Assembly: GCA_902776565.1 (NCBI GenBank)
Contig: CACYQN010000002.1
Location: forward strand, 62,001 to 126,000
DNA from: an uncultured Bacteroidia bacterium
Lineage (GTDB): Bacteria; Bacteroidota; Bacteroidia; Bacteroidales; ML635J-15
Reading direction: 5' to 3'
DNA: 64,000 nt
The notes under the pieces are model-generated. The model was given only the letters and a program-made list of their open reading frames with translations, did not search any database and had not been told where the DNA came from. Position 1 is the stretch's first letter. Every line of letters begins with the position of its first letter. Shown here piece after piece: positions 54,392 to 63,359 of this stretch. Position numbers and translations under genes: made by a program.

Positions 54392-56192
54392 TGGGCAAAA
54401 TTGAAGTTGTTAATATTCTTTGTTCAAGATTCGGGTCGGAAATTTCTCCCTTGATGTACTTTTCCATCATCAGACGAGCAATTGGAGCCGCCCAAGTACC
54501 CCCGAATCCTGCATTTTCAACATACACGGCAATTGCAATCTTCGGGTCTTCCTTCGGAGCAAAAGCCATAAATACAGAATTATCCTTTCCGTGCGGATTC
54601 TGTGCTGTTCCAGTCTTTCCGCACACCGTAATTCCCGGAATATAAGCATTATGTCCCGTACCACCCGGCTTGTTCACAACCCAGTCCATACCTTCCACGC
54701 AAATGTCGAAATACTTTCTGTCGAATGGAGTTACGACTTTCTCCGCCATCTCACCCTTGTAGTCCTCACCATTTATCTGCTTGAGCAAATGAGGAGTTAT
54801 GTAGTAGCCTCGGTTTGCAAGTATCGAAGCATAGTTTGCCATCTGCAATGGCGACACAAGCACCTCTCCCTGACCGATACTTACCGAATAAATGGTACTG
54901 AATGCCCAGCGGTTTTCGCCGTAAAGTCTGTTATAGTAGTCGGGACCAGGGATTTGTCCTTTGTTTACGCCAGGCACACCGACATTGAAGGCATGGTTAA
55001 AACCCAGAGTTTCAATCTTTTCCTTCCAAAGTCCCAGTCCGATGGCAGCATCCTTGTAAAGATTCTTGTCAATTCCTCGTTGCACAAGTCGGCGGAACAC
55101 AAAATAGAAGTACGGATTGCACGACATCTGTATTCCCATCGACACCGATGTTGGCGTTGGATGGTTGTGGCAGCCGACTTTCGACTTGTCGCACGGAAAC
55201 GACTGGTTTGGTGTAATCACACCTTCCTGCAAGGCCACCAGTGCCTGCGCCACCTTGAAAGTTGAGCCCGGCGGATAAGTGGACGACACAGCCCTGTTTA
55301 GCAAAGGCTTATATGGAGCTTTAAGCAGACTGTCGTAATTTTTTCCGCGCACACGACCAACCATCAGCTGCGGGTCGTAGGTCGGCATCGAGACCATAGC
55401 AAGCACCTCGCCCGATGACGGCTCAATAGCCACTACCGCGCCGACCTTGTTAGCCATCAACTTTTCGCCATACGCCTGCAAATCGCTTGATATGGAGAGT
55501 GTTATATCATTACCTTGAATTGCTACAGTATCATATTTCCCATCTTCGTAGTTACCTTGCACAACGCCCTTCACATTGACAAGATAAAACGAAACACCCT
55601 TTTCGCCACGAAGAATTTTCTCGTAACCGCGTTCCACACCGCTTTTTCCAACATAGTCGCCACTTTGGTAGTACGGGTCGGCTTCTATCTGCGCTTCCGA
55701 AACTTCGCCGATGTCGCCAAGCACATGTGCAGCAATTCCACCATTGTACTTACGGAGAGTTCTGTTCTGCACATAAAATCCAGGATAACGGTACAGATGT
55801 TCCTGCATTTGCGCATATACCTTTGAATCAATCTGTTTCATAAAAACAGACGGCCTGTACATCGAATATTTCTTGGCTTTCAGTATCCGAGCCTCGACAT
55901 CCTCCTTGCTTATTCCTAGGTCGTTGCACAACATCACGGTATCGAACTCGAATGTCTGGTGAGGCACAATCATCAGGTCGTAGGCAGCCTCGTTGCACAC
56001 AAGAATGTTTCCTTCTCGGTCGTAAATTATTCCACGCGAAGGATACTGCACAACCCGACGCCGTGAATTGTTCTCAGCCGAATGCTTCAGCGAATCGTCA
56101 AACATCAGGAACAAAGCCTTCACCCAGATGGCGATTAGCACCACAAGGATTATGCCCATTATCGGATATTTGCGAATCTTGTACTCAATCAT
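54378..56192 (-). CDS. mrdA: Penicillin-binding protein 2 (transpeptidase)
   Basis: One N-terminal membrane helix, the PBP dimerisation region, then the transpeptidase domain with SxxK at Ser310 (PPGSTFKVAQAL), SCN in MSCNPYF and KTG in CGKTGTAQNPHG. SRGIIYDREGNILVCNEAAY is typical for class B PBPs. It cross-links peptidoglycan during elongation with RodA. Start overlaps the mreD stop by four bases. Confidence 0.96.
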   Translation of the reverse strand: MIEYKIRKYPIMGIILVVLIAIWVKALFLMFDDSLKHSAENNSRRRVVQYPSRGIIYDREGNILVCNEAAYDLMIVPHQTFEFDTVMLCNDLGISKEDVEARILKAKKYSMYRPSVFMKQIDSKVYAQMQEHLYRYPGFYVQNRTLRKYNGGIAAHVLGDIGEVSEAQIEADPYYQSGDYVGKSGVERGYEKILRGEKGVSFYLVNVKGVVQGNYEDGKYDTVAIQGNDITLSISSDLQAYGEKLMANKVGAVVAIEPSSGEVLAMVSMPTYDPQLMVGRVRGKNYDSLLKAPYKPLLNRAVSSTYPPGSTFKVAQALVALQEGVITPNQSFPCDKSKVGCHNHPTPTSVSMGIQMSCNPYFYFVFRRLVQRGIDKNLYKDAAIGLGLWKEKIETLGFNHAFNVGVPGVNKGQIPGPDYYNRLYGENRWAFSTIYSVSIGQGEVLVSPLQMANYASILANRGYYITPHLLKQINGEDYKGEMAEKVVTPFDRKYFDICVEGMDWVVNKPGGTGHNAYIPGITVCGKTGTAQNPHGKDNSVFMAFAPKEDPKIAIAVYVENAGFGGTWAAPIARLMMEKYIKGEISDPNLEQRILTTSILPNATR

Positions 56193-56695
56193 TTCCTTGA
56201 CATTAGCAAAAGATGGAACAGCATAATGACAGCAAGTGAAGTCAGCGAGCTCAAACCGACCTTAGCCAAGGTAAACAGTATGTTTGCAAAACTGAAGCTT
56301 TCAAGGAAGAATATCCAAAGGTGGTGAATTAAGATTAGTGTTATGGCATACCTAAAGAACCAGTAGTAGCCATAGTTGCGTACATTAAGCTGTTTGTTCG
56401 ACTCGTATCCGTCGTGCGGAGAATAAAGGTCAAGGGCAAACGTCCTTACAAACGCCACCAGCAGTCCCGCCGAAGCATGAAGTCCCAACGTTGAGCCGAA
56501 AAGGTCAACGCACAATCCCATCAGAAGTCCCAACAGAAGCACAAGATACTTGTTGGTTTCAATCGGCAACATCATGATAAACAGGATATAAACGAAAGCA
56601 TTGACATACACGCTCACACAAATCTGGTCGAGAATCAGCGTCTGCACAAGCAACAGCACTATAAAGTACAATATGTATTTCAGTTTGTCAATCAT
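56189..56695 (-). CDS. mreD: Rod shape-determining membrane protein MreD
   Basis: 168 residues, about five membrane segments, with little conserved sequence apart from the pattern LGLLMGLCVDLFGSTLGLHA. The assignment rests mainly on its place between mreC and mrdA, with ATGA-type overlaps on both sides. Confidence 0.88.
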   Translation of the reverse strand: MIDKLKYILYFIVLLLVQTLILDQICVSVYVNAFVYILFIMMLPIETNKYLVLLLGLLMGLCVDLFGSTLGLHASAGLLVAFVRTFALDLYSPHDGYESNKQLNVRNYGYYWFFRYAITLILIHHLWIFFLESFSFANILFTLAKVGLSSLTSLAVIMLFHLLLMSRK

Positions 56696-57501
56696 TTATT
56701 TTTCTGCGCCTTATCGTCGGAAGCCTTAAGTTCCGTCTTGTCCTTATTCCTTATTGCATATATATACTTTATGTTATGGAAGTCGGTATATAGCTCAACG
56801 TCAATGGTATAGAAATCAGTTGAAAGGTCTTTCTCGAAACTCTTGACATACCCAACAGGAACACCTTCGGGGAAAATAGCGGAAAATCCGCTTGTCACGA
56901 CTTCATCGCCAATCCGAACATCAACATAACCAGGAACTTCCGAGAATGTTGCGACCCTTACATTGCGACCGTCCCACGACAGCGAACCGAAATAACCGTT
57001 TTCGGCAAGCTTAACGCTTATTCGCGCATCGGGATGTATGATTGGCATAATTACAGCATATTTGTCCGACACAGAACTGACTATACCAACCACGCCGTCG
57101 CGACCGATTACACCCATCTCGACTTCCATTCCAGCATTACGTCCGGCATTTACCGTTATGGAGTTTTTCTCCCTGTTTGTTGTCGCGGAAATTACCGAAG
57201 CAGGAATATATTCAAATTTCTTGTTAAGTACAGGAATACTGCTTCGTCTATAAGCCTCGAGACGGTTGCGCAAGTCGGCATTTTCCTTTTTCAAAGCTTC
57301 GTTTTCTTCCGACAAGTTCATATACTGCACAACGCCAGCCCATTTTTCGGCAATTGCACCAGTAACCACATTGGCGGAAGAGGCAAAGCCATACCTCTGA
57401 AATGGATTTGACGAAAAAAACAGCACGAGGCACAAGACCTCGAGCAGTATAAAGAGAATGAAATATGCGTATTTAACGACAAAGTCGAGCAGATTTCTCA
57501 T
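56692..57501 (-). CDS. mreC: Rod shape-determining protein MreC
   Basis: One membrane helix near residues 10-30, a coiled coil (NLSEENEALKKENADLRNRL, residues 62-81) and the MreC beta core (VNAGRNAGMEVEMGVIGRDG, VVGIVSSVSDKYAVIMPI, GDEVVTSGFSAIFPEGVPVG). It links MreB to the periplasmic synthesis enzymes. Five bases separate it from mreB. Confidence 0.95.
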   Translation of the reverse strand: MRNLLDFVVKYAYFILFILLEVLCLVLFFSSNPFQRYGFASSANVVTGAIAEKWAGVVQYMNLSEENEALKKENADLRNRLEAYRRSSIPVLNKKFEYIPASVISATTNREKNSITVNAGRNAGMEVEMGVIGRDGVVGIVSSVSDKYAVIMPIIHPDARISVKLAENGYFGSLSWDGRNVRVATFSEVPGYVDVRIGDEVVTSGFSAIFPEGVPVGYVKSFEKDLSTDFYTIDVELYTDFHNIKYIYAIRNKDKTELKASDDKAQKNK

Positions 57502-57506
57502 CGCAG

Positions 57507-58529
57507 TTATCTCAGCAAGAACTGGAACTTGTCAACATTCTTCAAGGCTATGCCTGTACCGCGTGCAACTGCGTGTAGCGGGTCCTCGGATACGTGAACC
57601 GGAATGTTAGTCTTGTCGGACAGACGCTTGTCGAGACCTCTCAGCAAAGCACCGCCACCGGTAAGGAAAATACCTTTATTATATATGTCGGCATAAAGCT
57701 CAGGTGGAGTCTTTTCGAGCACCGACATCAGAGCCTGTTCAATCTTTGAGATGGAACGGTCGATGCAGTGTGCGATTTCCTGATGCGAAACTGGTATTTC
57801 GAGTGGCAATGCCGTCATCTGGTGAGGACCACGTACTATGAATTCTGCCGGAGGATTATCGAGTTCGGGAATAGCAGCACCGACATTTATCTTGATAGCC
57901 TCGGCTGTTCTTTCTCCGACCCTGATATTATGCTGACGGCGCATATACTCCATGATGTCGTTGGTAAAGTCGTCGCCTGCAGTACGCACCGATTCCTTTT
58001 CAACGGTACCGCCAAGCGAAATGACAGCGATTTCGGTAGTACCGCCACCTATATCTACCACCATATTTCCCTGCGGAGCCTCAACGTCCATGCCGATACC
58101 GATTGCGGCAGCCATAGGCTCGTATATCATATAAACCTCGCGTCCGCCTGCATGTTCCGACGAGTCGCGTACAGCACGAAGCTCAACTTCGGTACTACCC
58201 GACGGCACGCCGATGACCATCTTCAGCGAAGGGTTTATCCAATTCCTATTCTTGTTCACCATCTTAATCATTCCACGAATCATAAGTTCGGCAGCGTTGA
58301 AGTCGGCGATTACACCGTCGCGAAGCGGACGAATGGTCTTCAAACCTTCATGCGTCTTGCCGTGCATCTGCCGAGCCTTGTCGCCGACAGCCACCAACTT
58401 GCCTGTCTTTTCTTCAATAGCAACAATAGACGGTTCGTCAACAACTATCTTATCGTTGTGGATTATTATGGTGTTTGCAGTTCCGAGATCCATTGCAATC
58501 TCCTGCTGTAAAAACGAAAAAAATGCCAT
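57507..58529 (-). CDS. mreB: Rod shape-determining actin-like protein MreB
   Basis: 340 residues. Actin-fold motifs: phosphate 1 in MDLGTANTIIIHND, VGVPSG-type loop GVPSGSTEVELRAV, phosphate 2 in VVDIGGGTTEIAVISLGG and the adenosine motif LTGGGALLRGLD. First gene of the mreBCD-mrdA-rodA operon, which directs lateral cell-wall growth; a rod or short-rod cell shape is inferred. The A/T-rich gap upstream (58530-58801) must hold its promoter; TAGCTTTG at 58584-58591 is a weak candidate. Confidence 0.98.
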   Translation of the reverse strand: MAFFSFLQQEIAMDLGTANTIIIHNDKIVVDEPSIVAIEEKTGKLVAVGDKARQMHGKTHEGLKTIRPLRDGVIADFNAAELMIRGMIKMVNKNRNWINPSLKMVIGVPSGSTEVELRAVRDSSEHAGGREVYMIYEPMAAAIGIGMDVEAPQGNMVVDIGGGTTEIAVISLGGTVEKESVRTAGDDFTNDIMEYMRRQHNIRVGERTAEAIKINVGAAIPELDNPPAEFIVRGPHQMTALPLEIPVSHQEIAHCIDRSISKIEQALMSVLEKTPPELYADIYNKGIFLTGGGALLRGLDKRLSDKTNIPVHVSEDPLHAVARGTGIALKNVDKFQFLLR

Positions 58530-58775
58530 ACCTCTTACACATAAAATTTAGCATTGCAAGTTACTGCTTTTGTTTTTCACAGCCAAAGCTACAAACATTT
58601 TTTTTTACCATATATCACTTTGAGTATCAAAATAATATTCGCATTGTTAATAAAAAATAAGTGCATTTTGCTTACCAGTCAAAAAAAAACGACAAAATTT
58701 CCAAACGAAAGCAAAAAAATCGTAAGCCGTAAAGCTTGTTTTTGCAAAAAATCATTCCCTTGAAATAATATTTTT

Positions 58776-58804
58776 TTTGCATATCCGTTTTTTAACTACC
58801 TTTG
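58776..58804 (+). promoter_or_regulatory. Promoter of the 58823-60229 gene pair
   Basis: TTTG (58776-58779), 17 bases, TACCTTTG (58797-58804), slightly short spacing, 18 bases before the ATG at 58823. Confidence 0.6.
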
Positions 58805-58822
58805 TCAAATTTTACATCCGAG

Positions 58823-59716
58823 ATGAAAAGGATAATGTTTGTCATATTACTGATAGTCACGCCGTTCCTCGCACAGTCGAAGAACGACCAGAATTTTAAG
58901 CCTGTAGTTGACACGCTCAACAGCCTTTTCTCCGAAATTTCACTAGCCAGGTCCGACACAAAAAAGGAAGACCTAAACAACGAAATCATAGAAACCCTGA
59001 ACAAGTTCCTGCACTCAGCCGGCTCGTTTGACCACGCAATCGACACCGTGAAAAATCTTTCGTGCCTCAAGTCAAGCGACAACGCACTTAGAATCTACAC
59101 ATGGAACCTCTGCTACACCGACGGTTCGTTCAAGTATTTCGGTTTCGTGCAACAAAAAGCCGGCGGAAAAATAAACGTGTACGGACTCCACGACCGACGC
59201 AACAAGAACAGCATAGACCCCAACAAGGCACTTGAATATTACACGACCTCGGAATGGTTCGGATGCATTTATTATGAGTGCATAACAACCTCGTGGAACT
59301 CACGCACATACTACACGCTAATAGGCTGGGATGGTGCCGACAACCTCATCAACAGGAAGATTATCGAGGTGCTTGCCTTCACAAAAAGGGGAATTCCCGT
59401 ATTCGAGAAAAAGATGTTCAAAGCCGACAGAGTAATTTCAAGCCGTCTAATCTTCGAATACGCCGACCGCGCCACTATGCTGCTGCGCTACAACGACAAG
59501 CACAAGATGATTATAATCGACCACCTATCTCCCTCCGAAGACAGGTTCAAGGATATGTACCAGTACTATGGTCCCGACATGTCGTACGATGCACTCGAAT
59601 TCAAGGGCGGACGATGGCTGCTCGAAAGCAACATCGACCCCGAAATTGCAATAAACTACCAGAAGAACCCGATTGTCAACCGAATCAAGCGACACGGCGC
59701 TTCTCACGATTTCTAA
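58823..59716 (+). CDS. Exported protein of unknown function, 297 residues
   Basis: The ATG at 58823 (MKRIMFVILLIVTPFLAQS) opens a signal peptide; the earlier TTG at 58802 overlaps the -7 element. The mature protein contains IYTWNLCYTDGSFKYFGFVQ, LIGWDGADNLINRKIIEVL and KADRVISSRLIFEYADRATM. These fragments look like a conserved Bacteroidales envelope protein, but I cannot give a function. No lipobox or membrane segment after the signal. The receiver-domain gene begins three bases after its stop. Confidence 0.8.
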   Translation: MKRIMFVILLIVTPFLAQSKNDQNFKPVVDTLNSLFSEISLARSDTKKEDLNNEIIETLNKFLHSAGSFDHAIDTVKNLSCLKSSDNALRIYTWNLCYTDGSFKYFGFVQQKAGGKINVYGLHDRRNKNSIDPNKALEYYTTSEWFGCIYYECITTSWNSRTYYTLIGWDGADNLINRKIIEVLAFTKRGIPVFEKKMFKADRVISSRLIFEYADRATMLLRYNDKHKMIIIDHLSPSEDRFKDMYQYYGPDMSYDALEFKGGRWLLESNIDPEIAINYQKNPIVNRIKRHGASHDF

Positions 59717-59719
59717 ACT

Positions 59720-60229
59720 ATGAAAAACACAAAGGAAATCGAAATATATCTGGTTGACAACGACCCATTGTTCCTAATGGAGTTCTACGAAAATTTCGCT
59801 TACGACCACAAATACAAGATTACCACAGAATCTTCGGTGCAGAATTTCCTGTCTAAACTTCGCAACCAGAAGAACGACAACTACACAATAGTAATCATCA
59901 ACGACATGATTATAAGCCGTGGACTTAACACAAAGTCTGTAGTTGACATTTTGCCGATGATAAAAAACATAGACAAGGAAATTTCCGTAATCGTACTGAC
60001 CGACAGCGACAACCGCGAACTGAAACTTTCATCGAGCGACCTGCGCCCCGATGCATTTGTAAAGAACGACAAAATGCTATACTTCAAACTGCCGCCAACA
60101 CTCAACAGAATTGTCAGCAAATACGAAGTCAAGAAAAACAAGTTCCAACTACGCATCGTATTCATAATTGCAGCCATTGTCATCGCCATAACAATAATCC
60201 ACATTGTAATAGCAACAATAATAAGCTAG
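59720..60229 (+). CDS. Receiver-like domain with C-terminal membrane anchor
   Basis: Residues 5-135 follow the CheY-like pattern: acidic pair in YLVDNDP (Asp13, Asp15), a candidate phosphoacceptor Asp62 in IVIINDM, a Thr in VIVLTDSD and a Lys in FVKND. Instead of an output domain there is a basic linker (KYEVKKNKFQLR) and one hydrophobic helix (about residues 148-168). It would be held on the cytoplasmic face of the inner membrane. No histidine kinase is nearby. Coupled to the exported protein before it. Signalling role is inferred. Confidence 0.7.
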   Translation: MKNTKEIEIYLVDNDPLFLMEFYENFAYDHKYKITTESSVQNFLSKLRNQKNDNYTIVIINDMIISRGLNTKSVVDILPMIKNIDKEISVIVLTDSDNRELKLSSSDLRPDAFVKNDKMLYFKLPPTLNRIVSKYEVKKNKFQLRIVFIIAAIVIAITIIHIVIATIIS

Positions 60230-60285
60230 GGACAAAAGCTCGTTTAACTTCGTTGAGGGCTTCGCCGTTCAATGGCTGGCGGTTG

Positions 60286-60389
60286 CTGAGCTTGTCGAAG
60301 TACGCCGTTTGAATGCCTGCGGCATTTCTAATTGTCGAACAGAAGGTCAGTCTGGCTGTTAGCCTGTTAGCCTACGAGACTGTTAGCCT
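60286..60389. repeat. Short intergenic repeats upstream of htpG
   Basis: The gap 60230-60478 has no gene. It holds CTGAGCTTGTCGAAG (60286-60300, shared with 48510), a hairpin AATGCC-TGC-GGCATT (60312-60326) and three copies of GTTAGCCT (60358, 60366, 60382). No clear htpG promoter or heat-shock operator was seen. Confidence 0.6.
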
Positions 60390-60478
60390 TCTTGCCCCCC
60401 CATTATGACAAATTGTCACCTTTTTCCCGATGGCACAACATTTGACAAATCTGCGACATAACTAAAAAAATTAAAACT

Positions 60479-62539
60479 ATGGCTAATAAAGGAAATATTG
60501 GTGTTACCACCGAAAACATCTTCCCAGTAATAAAGAAGTTCTTATACTCAGACCACGAAATTTTCCTCAGGGAACTGGTATCAAACGCAGTAGATGCAAG
60601 TCAGAAACTCAAAACCTTGTCGCAGTCGGGCGAATACAAAGGAAATACCGACGACATTAAGGTAAAGGTATCGGTTAACAAGGACGCAAAGACCATCACC
60701 GTCAGCGACAACGGCATAGGTATGACCGCCGAAGAAGTTGACAAGTACATCAACCAGATTGCATTCTCGGGTGCAGGCGACTTCCTCGACAAGTACAAGG
60801 ACATCGCCAATTCCATAATCGGACATTTCGGCCTTGGTTTCTACTCGTCGTTTATGGTTTCCGAAAAGGTCGAAATCATCACAAAATCGTACCGTGATGG
60901 CGCTCAGGCTGTTCGCTGGGAGTGCAACGGCGACCCCGAATACACTCTCGAAGAAACCGAAAAGCCCGAAATCGGTACCGACATCATCCTGCACATCGAC
61001 AGCGAATCGGAAGAGTTCCTCGAAGAGAACAGAATCAAGGAAATGCTTGAAAAATATTGCAAATTCCTGCCTGTACCAGTAGTTTTCGGAAAGAAAAAGG
61101 AATGGAAGGACGGCAAGGAACAGGAAACCGCCGAGGACAATATCATTAACGACACAAACCCAGCGTGGAAGAAGAAACCGACCGACCTCAAGGACGAAGA
61201 CTACATGAAGTTCTACCACGAACTCTACCCGATGAACTTCGAGGAACCGTTGTTCTACATCCACCTGAACGTCGATTACCCGTTCAACCTGACAGGTATC
61301 CTCTACTTCCCGAAACTGAAGTCGAACCTTGATGTAAACAAGAACAAGATTCAACTTTACTGCAATCAGGTTTTCGTTACCGATTCGGTCGAAGGCATTG
61401 TTCCTGAATACCTTATGTTGTTGCACGGCGTTCTTGACTCTCCAGACATCCCGTTGAATGTTTCAAGAAGCTACCTGCAGAGCGATTCCAACGTAAAGAA
61501 GATTTCGAGCCACATTACCAAGAAGGTTGGCGACCGTCTTGCCGAGATTTTCAAGAACGACCGCAGCGAGTTCGAAAAGAAATGGGACGACATAAAATTG
61601 TTCATCGAGTTCGGTATGATGTCGGACGAAAAGTTCTACGAAAAGGCTGAAAAGTTTGCTCTTATCAAGAACACCGAAGGCAAATACTTTACATTCGAGG
61701 AATACAAGAAGAAGATTGAACCAGAACAGACCGACAAGGACAAACAGCTCGTTTACCTCTACGCAACCGATGTCGAAGACCAGTATTCGTACATTCAGGC
61801 AGCCAAGGGCAAAGGCTACGATGTGTTGCTGATGGACGGTCAACTTGACATTCATTTCATCAATTTCCTTGAACAGAAGTTCGGAGAGTGCCATTTTGTC
61901 CGTGTCGATTCAGACATTATCGACAACCTTATCCGCAAGGAAGAAAAGATTGAGTCGGTTCTTGGCGCAAACGAGCAGGACGACATCAAATGGGCATTCC
62001 AGGGCGTAACTCCCGAAGACAAGCGTTTCTACGTCGTAAGCGACAGCATGTCGCCCGAAGATATGCCAGTCGTAATTGTCCGCGAAGAATTTATGCGTCG
62101 TATGAAGGATATGTCGGCTTTCAGTGGCGGAACAAACTTCTACCGCGACATGCCCGACGACTACAAGGTTATCGTCAACACCAACCACCCGCTCATCGTT
62201 GGCATCAGCAAGGACTTGGAAAAAGCAACCGCCGACAAGCGCAGCGAAATCAACGCCGAGGCCGACAAGCTGAAAGCCGAGAAGGATGCCCTCGATGAAA
62301 AGATGAAGCAGTACAAGACCGAGGACAAAAAGCCTGTTGAGGAAAAGAATCGTCTCGACGACCTGCGCAAGCAGATTAACGAGAATGACGACAAGCGCAG
62401 GGACTTGTACAAGGAATACGGCAAGAGCCAGAAGATTGTCAGCCAGCTGTTCGACCTTGCTTTGCTTGCCAACAATCTACTCAAGGGCGAATCGTTAAGC
62501 AAGTTCGTTGAACGTAGCGTCGATTTGCTGAAGAAATAA
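60479..62539 (+). CDS. htpG: Molecular chaperone HtpG (bacterial Hsp90)
   Basis: 686 residues. GHKL ATPase motifs: LVSNAVDASQKLKTL, SDNGIGMTAEEVDKYI and GHFGLGFYSSFMV. The middle domain contains LNVSRSYLQSDSNVKKI. Two Lys/Glu-rich insertions are visible, one near residues 610-650 (KMKQYKTEDKKPVEEKNRL) forming a charged coil before the C-terminal dimerisation segment (SQLFDLALLANNLL). It is an ATP-driven cytoplasmic chaperone. Monocistronic. Confidence 0.97.
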   Translation: MANKGNIGVTTENIFPVIKKFLYSDHEIFLRELVSNAVDASQKLKTLSQSGEYKGNTDDIKVKVSVNKDAKTITVSDNGIGMTAEEVDKYINQIAFSGAGDFLDKYKDIANSIIGHFGLGFYSSFMVSEKVEIITKSYRDGAQAVRWECNGDPEYTLEETEKPEIGTDIILHIDSESEEFLEENRIKEMLEKYCKFLPVPVVFGKKKEWKDGKEQETAEDNIINDTNPAWKKKPTDLKDEDYMKFYHELYPMNFEEPLFYIHLNVDYPFNLTGILYFPKLKSNLDVNKNKIQLYCNQVFVTDSVEGIVPEYLMLLHGVLDSPDIPLNVSRSYLQSDSNVKKISSHITKKVGDRLAEIFKNDRSEFEKKWDDIKLFIEFGMMSDEKFYEKAEKFALIKNTEGKYFTFEEYKKKIEPEQTDKDKQLVYLYATDVEDQYSYIQAAKGKGYDVLLMDGQLDIHFINFLEQKFGECHFVRVDSDIIDNLIRKEEKIESVLGANEQDDIKWAFQGVTPEDKRFYVVSDSMSPEDMPVVIVREEFMRRMKDMSAFSGGTNFYRDMPDDYKVIVNTNHPLIVGISKDLEKATADKRSEINAEADKLKAEKDALDEKMKQYKTEDKKPVEEKNRLDDLRKQINENDDKRRDLYKEYGKSQKIVSQLFDLALLANNLLKGESLSKFVERSVDLLKK

Positions 62540-62565
62540 CCCTCACCAATACCTCATAAAAAAAC

Positions 62566-62591
62566 AAAAAGGCGGAGAAATCCGCCTTTTT
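62566..62591 (+). terminator. htpG terminator
   Basis: AAAAAGGCGGA-GAAA-TCCGCCTTTTT, perfect 11-bp stem with a GAAA tetraloop. It lies between convergent genes and could act both ways. Confidence 0.92.
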
Positions 62592-62609
62592 TGTATTTGT
62601 TTCTACAAA

Positions 62610-63272
62610 CTAATCCTTTACGCATCGTACCGAAAATCCATCGCTCTTGCTACTGTAGTTCGACACGACACCAGTATAATTATAATATATGTATCGATAA
62701 TATGCGTTTCCACTGTAGTATTCATACTCGGTAGCCGACCAGAAATACGCAAAAGAGCCGAAATTGCCGTATGTCTTCACAGCAAAACTTCCCGCCGGAA
62801 GTACAGAAAAACCCGACTTTCCAAACACCGAAGTGCGTTCCAAAGCGCCATCGTTCCATAACTCAGGACGAGTTGCAAGCTGAGAACCTGCATTGTCTCC
62901 GCCAATATCATTCTTCAACTGCTTCCAGTCGGAATTTGTAGGCAGATGCCATCCTTCGGGACAAGCATTTACCGCAGCCTGCCAATTATAAAGATAGCCA
63001 TATTCCTGCACATTATTTTGATTTCCATTCGGATAATAGATTTGGGGCTTATTGCTCTTCGCCGTTCCTATGCTTATTCCATTGGCATAGCGCAGATTCT
63101 CAGCCATCCACACCTTGTCCCCTATCTTTACGGTCTTGTACGAATTGCCGTCGCGCGAATCAACCATCCGCCCTGTATCCGGCACTGCCGATGTTTCATA
63201 AACAAAACCATTGCCTGCATACGTTAGCACACAAATCAACATTGACAATATTACCGACACAAACCGTATCAT
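62610..63272 (-). CDS. Exported FISUMP-domain protein
   Basis: Signal peptide of about 19 residues, then the Fibrobacter succinogenes major paralogous domain: VKIGDKVWMAENLRYANG, GYLYNWQAAVNACPEGWHLP, DWKQLKNDIGG, GFSVLPAGSF, FAYFWSATEYE and the closing SDGFSVRCVKD. Domain and protein length agree (220 residues, one domain). The family is common in secreted proteins of Bacteroidota and Fibrobacter; its function is not known. No lipobox and no T9SS sorting domain. Confidence 0.9.
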   Translation of the reverse strand: MIRFVSVILSMLICVLTYAGNGFVYETSAVPDTGRMVDSRDGNSYKTVKIGDKVWMAENLRYANGISIGTAKSNKPQIYYPNGNQNNVQEYGYLYNWQAAVNACPEGWHLPTNSDWKQLKNDIGGDNAGSQLATRPELWNDGALERTSVFGKSGFSVLPAGSFAVKTYGNFGSFAYFWSATEYEYYSGNAYYRYIYYNYTGVVSNYSSKSDGFSVRCVKD

Positions 63273-63287
63273 AAGAATATATTAGTG

Positions 63288-63321
63288 CAAATATAAATTA
63301 ATTTTCAAATTCGCACACAAA
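63288..63321 (-). promoter_or_regulatory. Promoter of the FISUMP gene
   Basis: On the minus strand TATATTTG (63288-63295) fits the -7 element, 15 bases before the ATG; a TTTG about 22 bases further upstream is at slightly long spacing. Confidence 0.5.
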
Positions 63322-63359
63322 AAATCGTTTTTATTTTTTCAGCAGATTGCCAACAAATC

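Noticed and set aside
60230-60478. tRNA or structured RNA upstream of htpG
   Set aside because: Only short repeats and one small hairpin were found; no cloverleaf or terminator.
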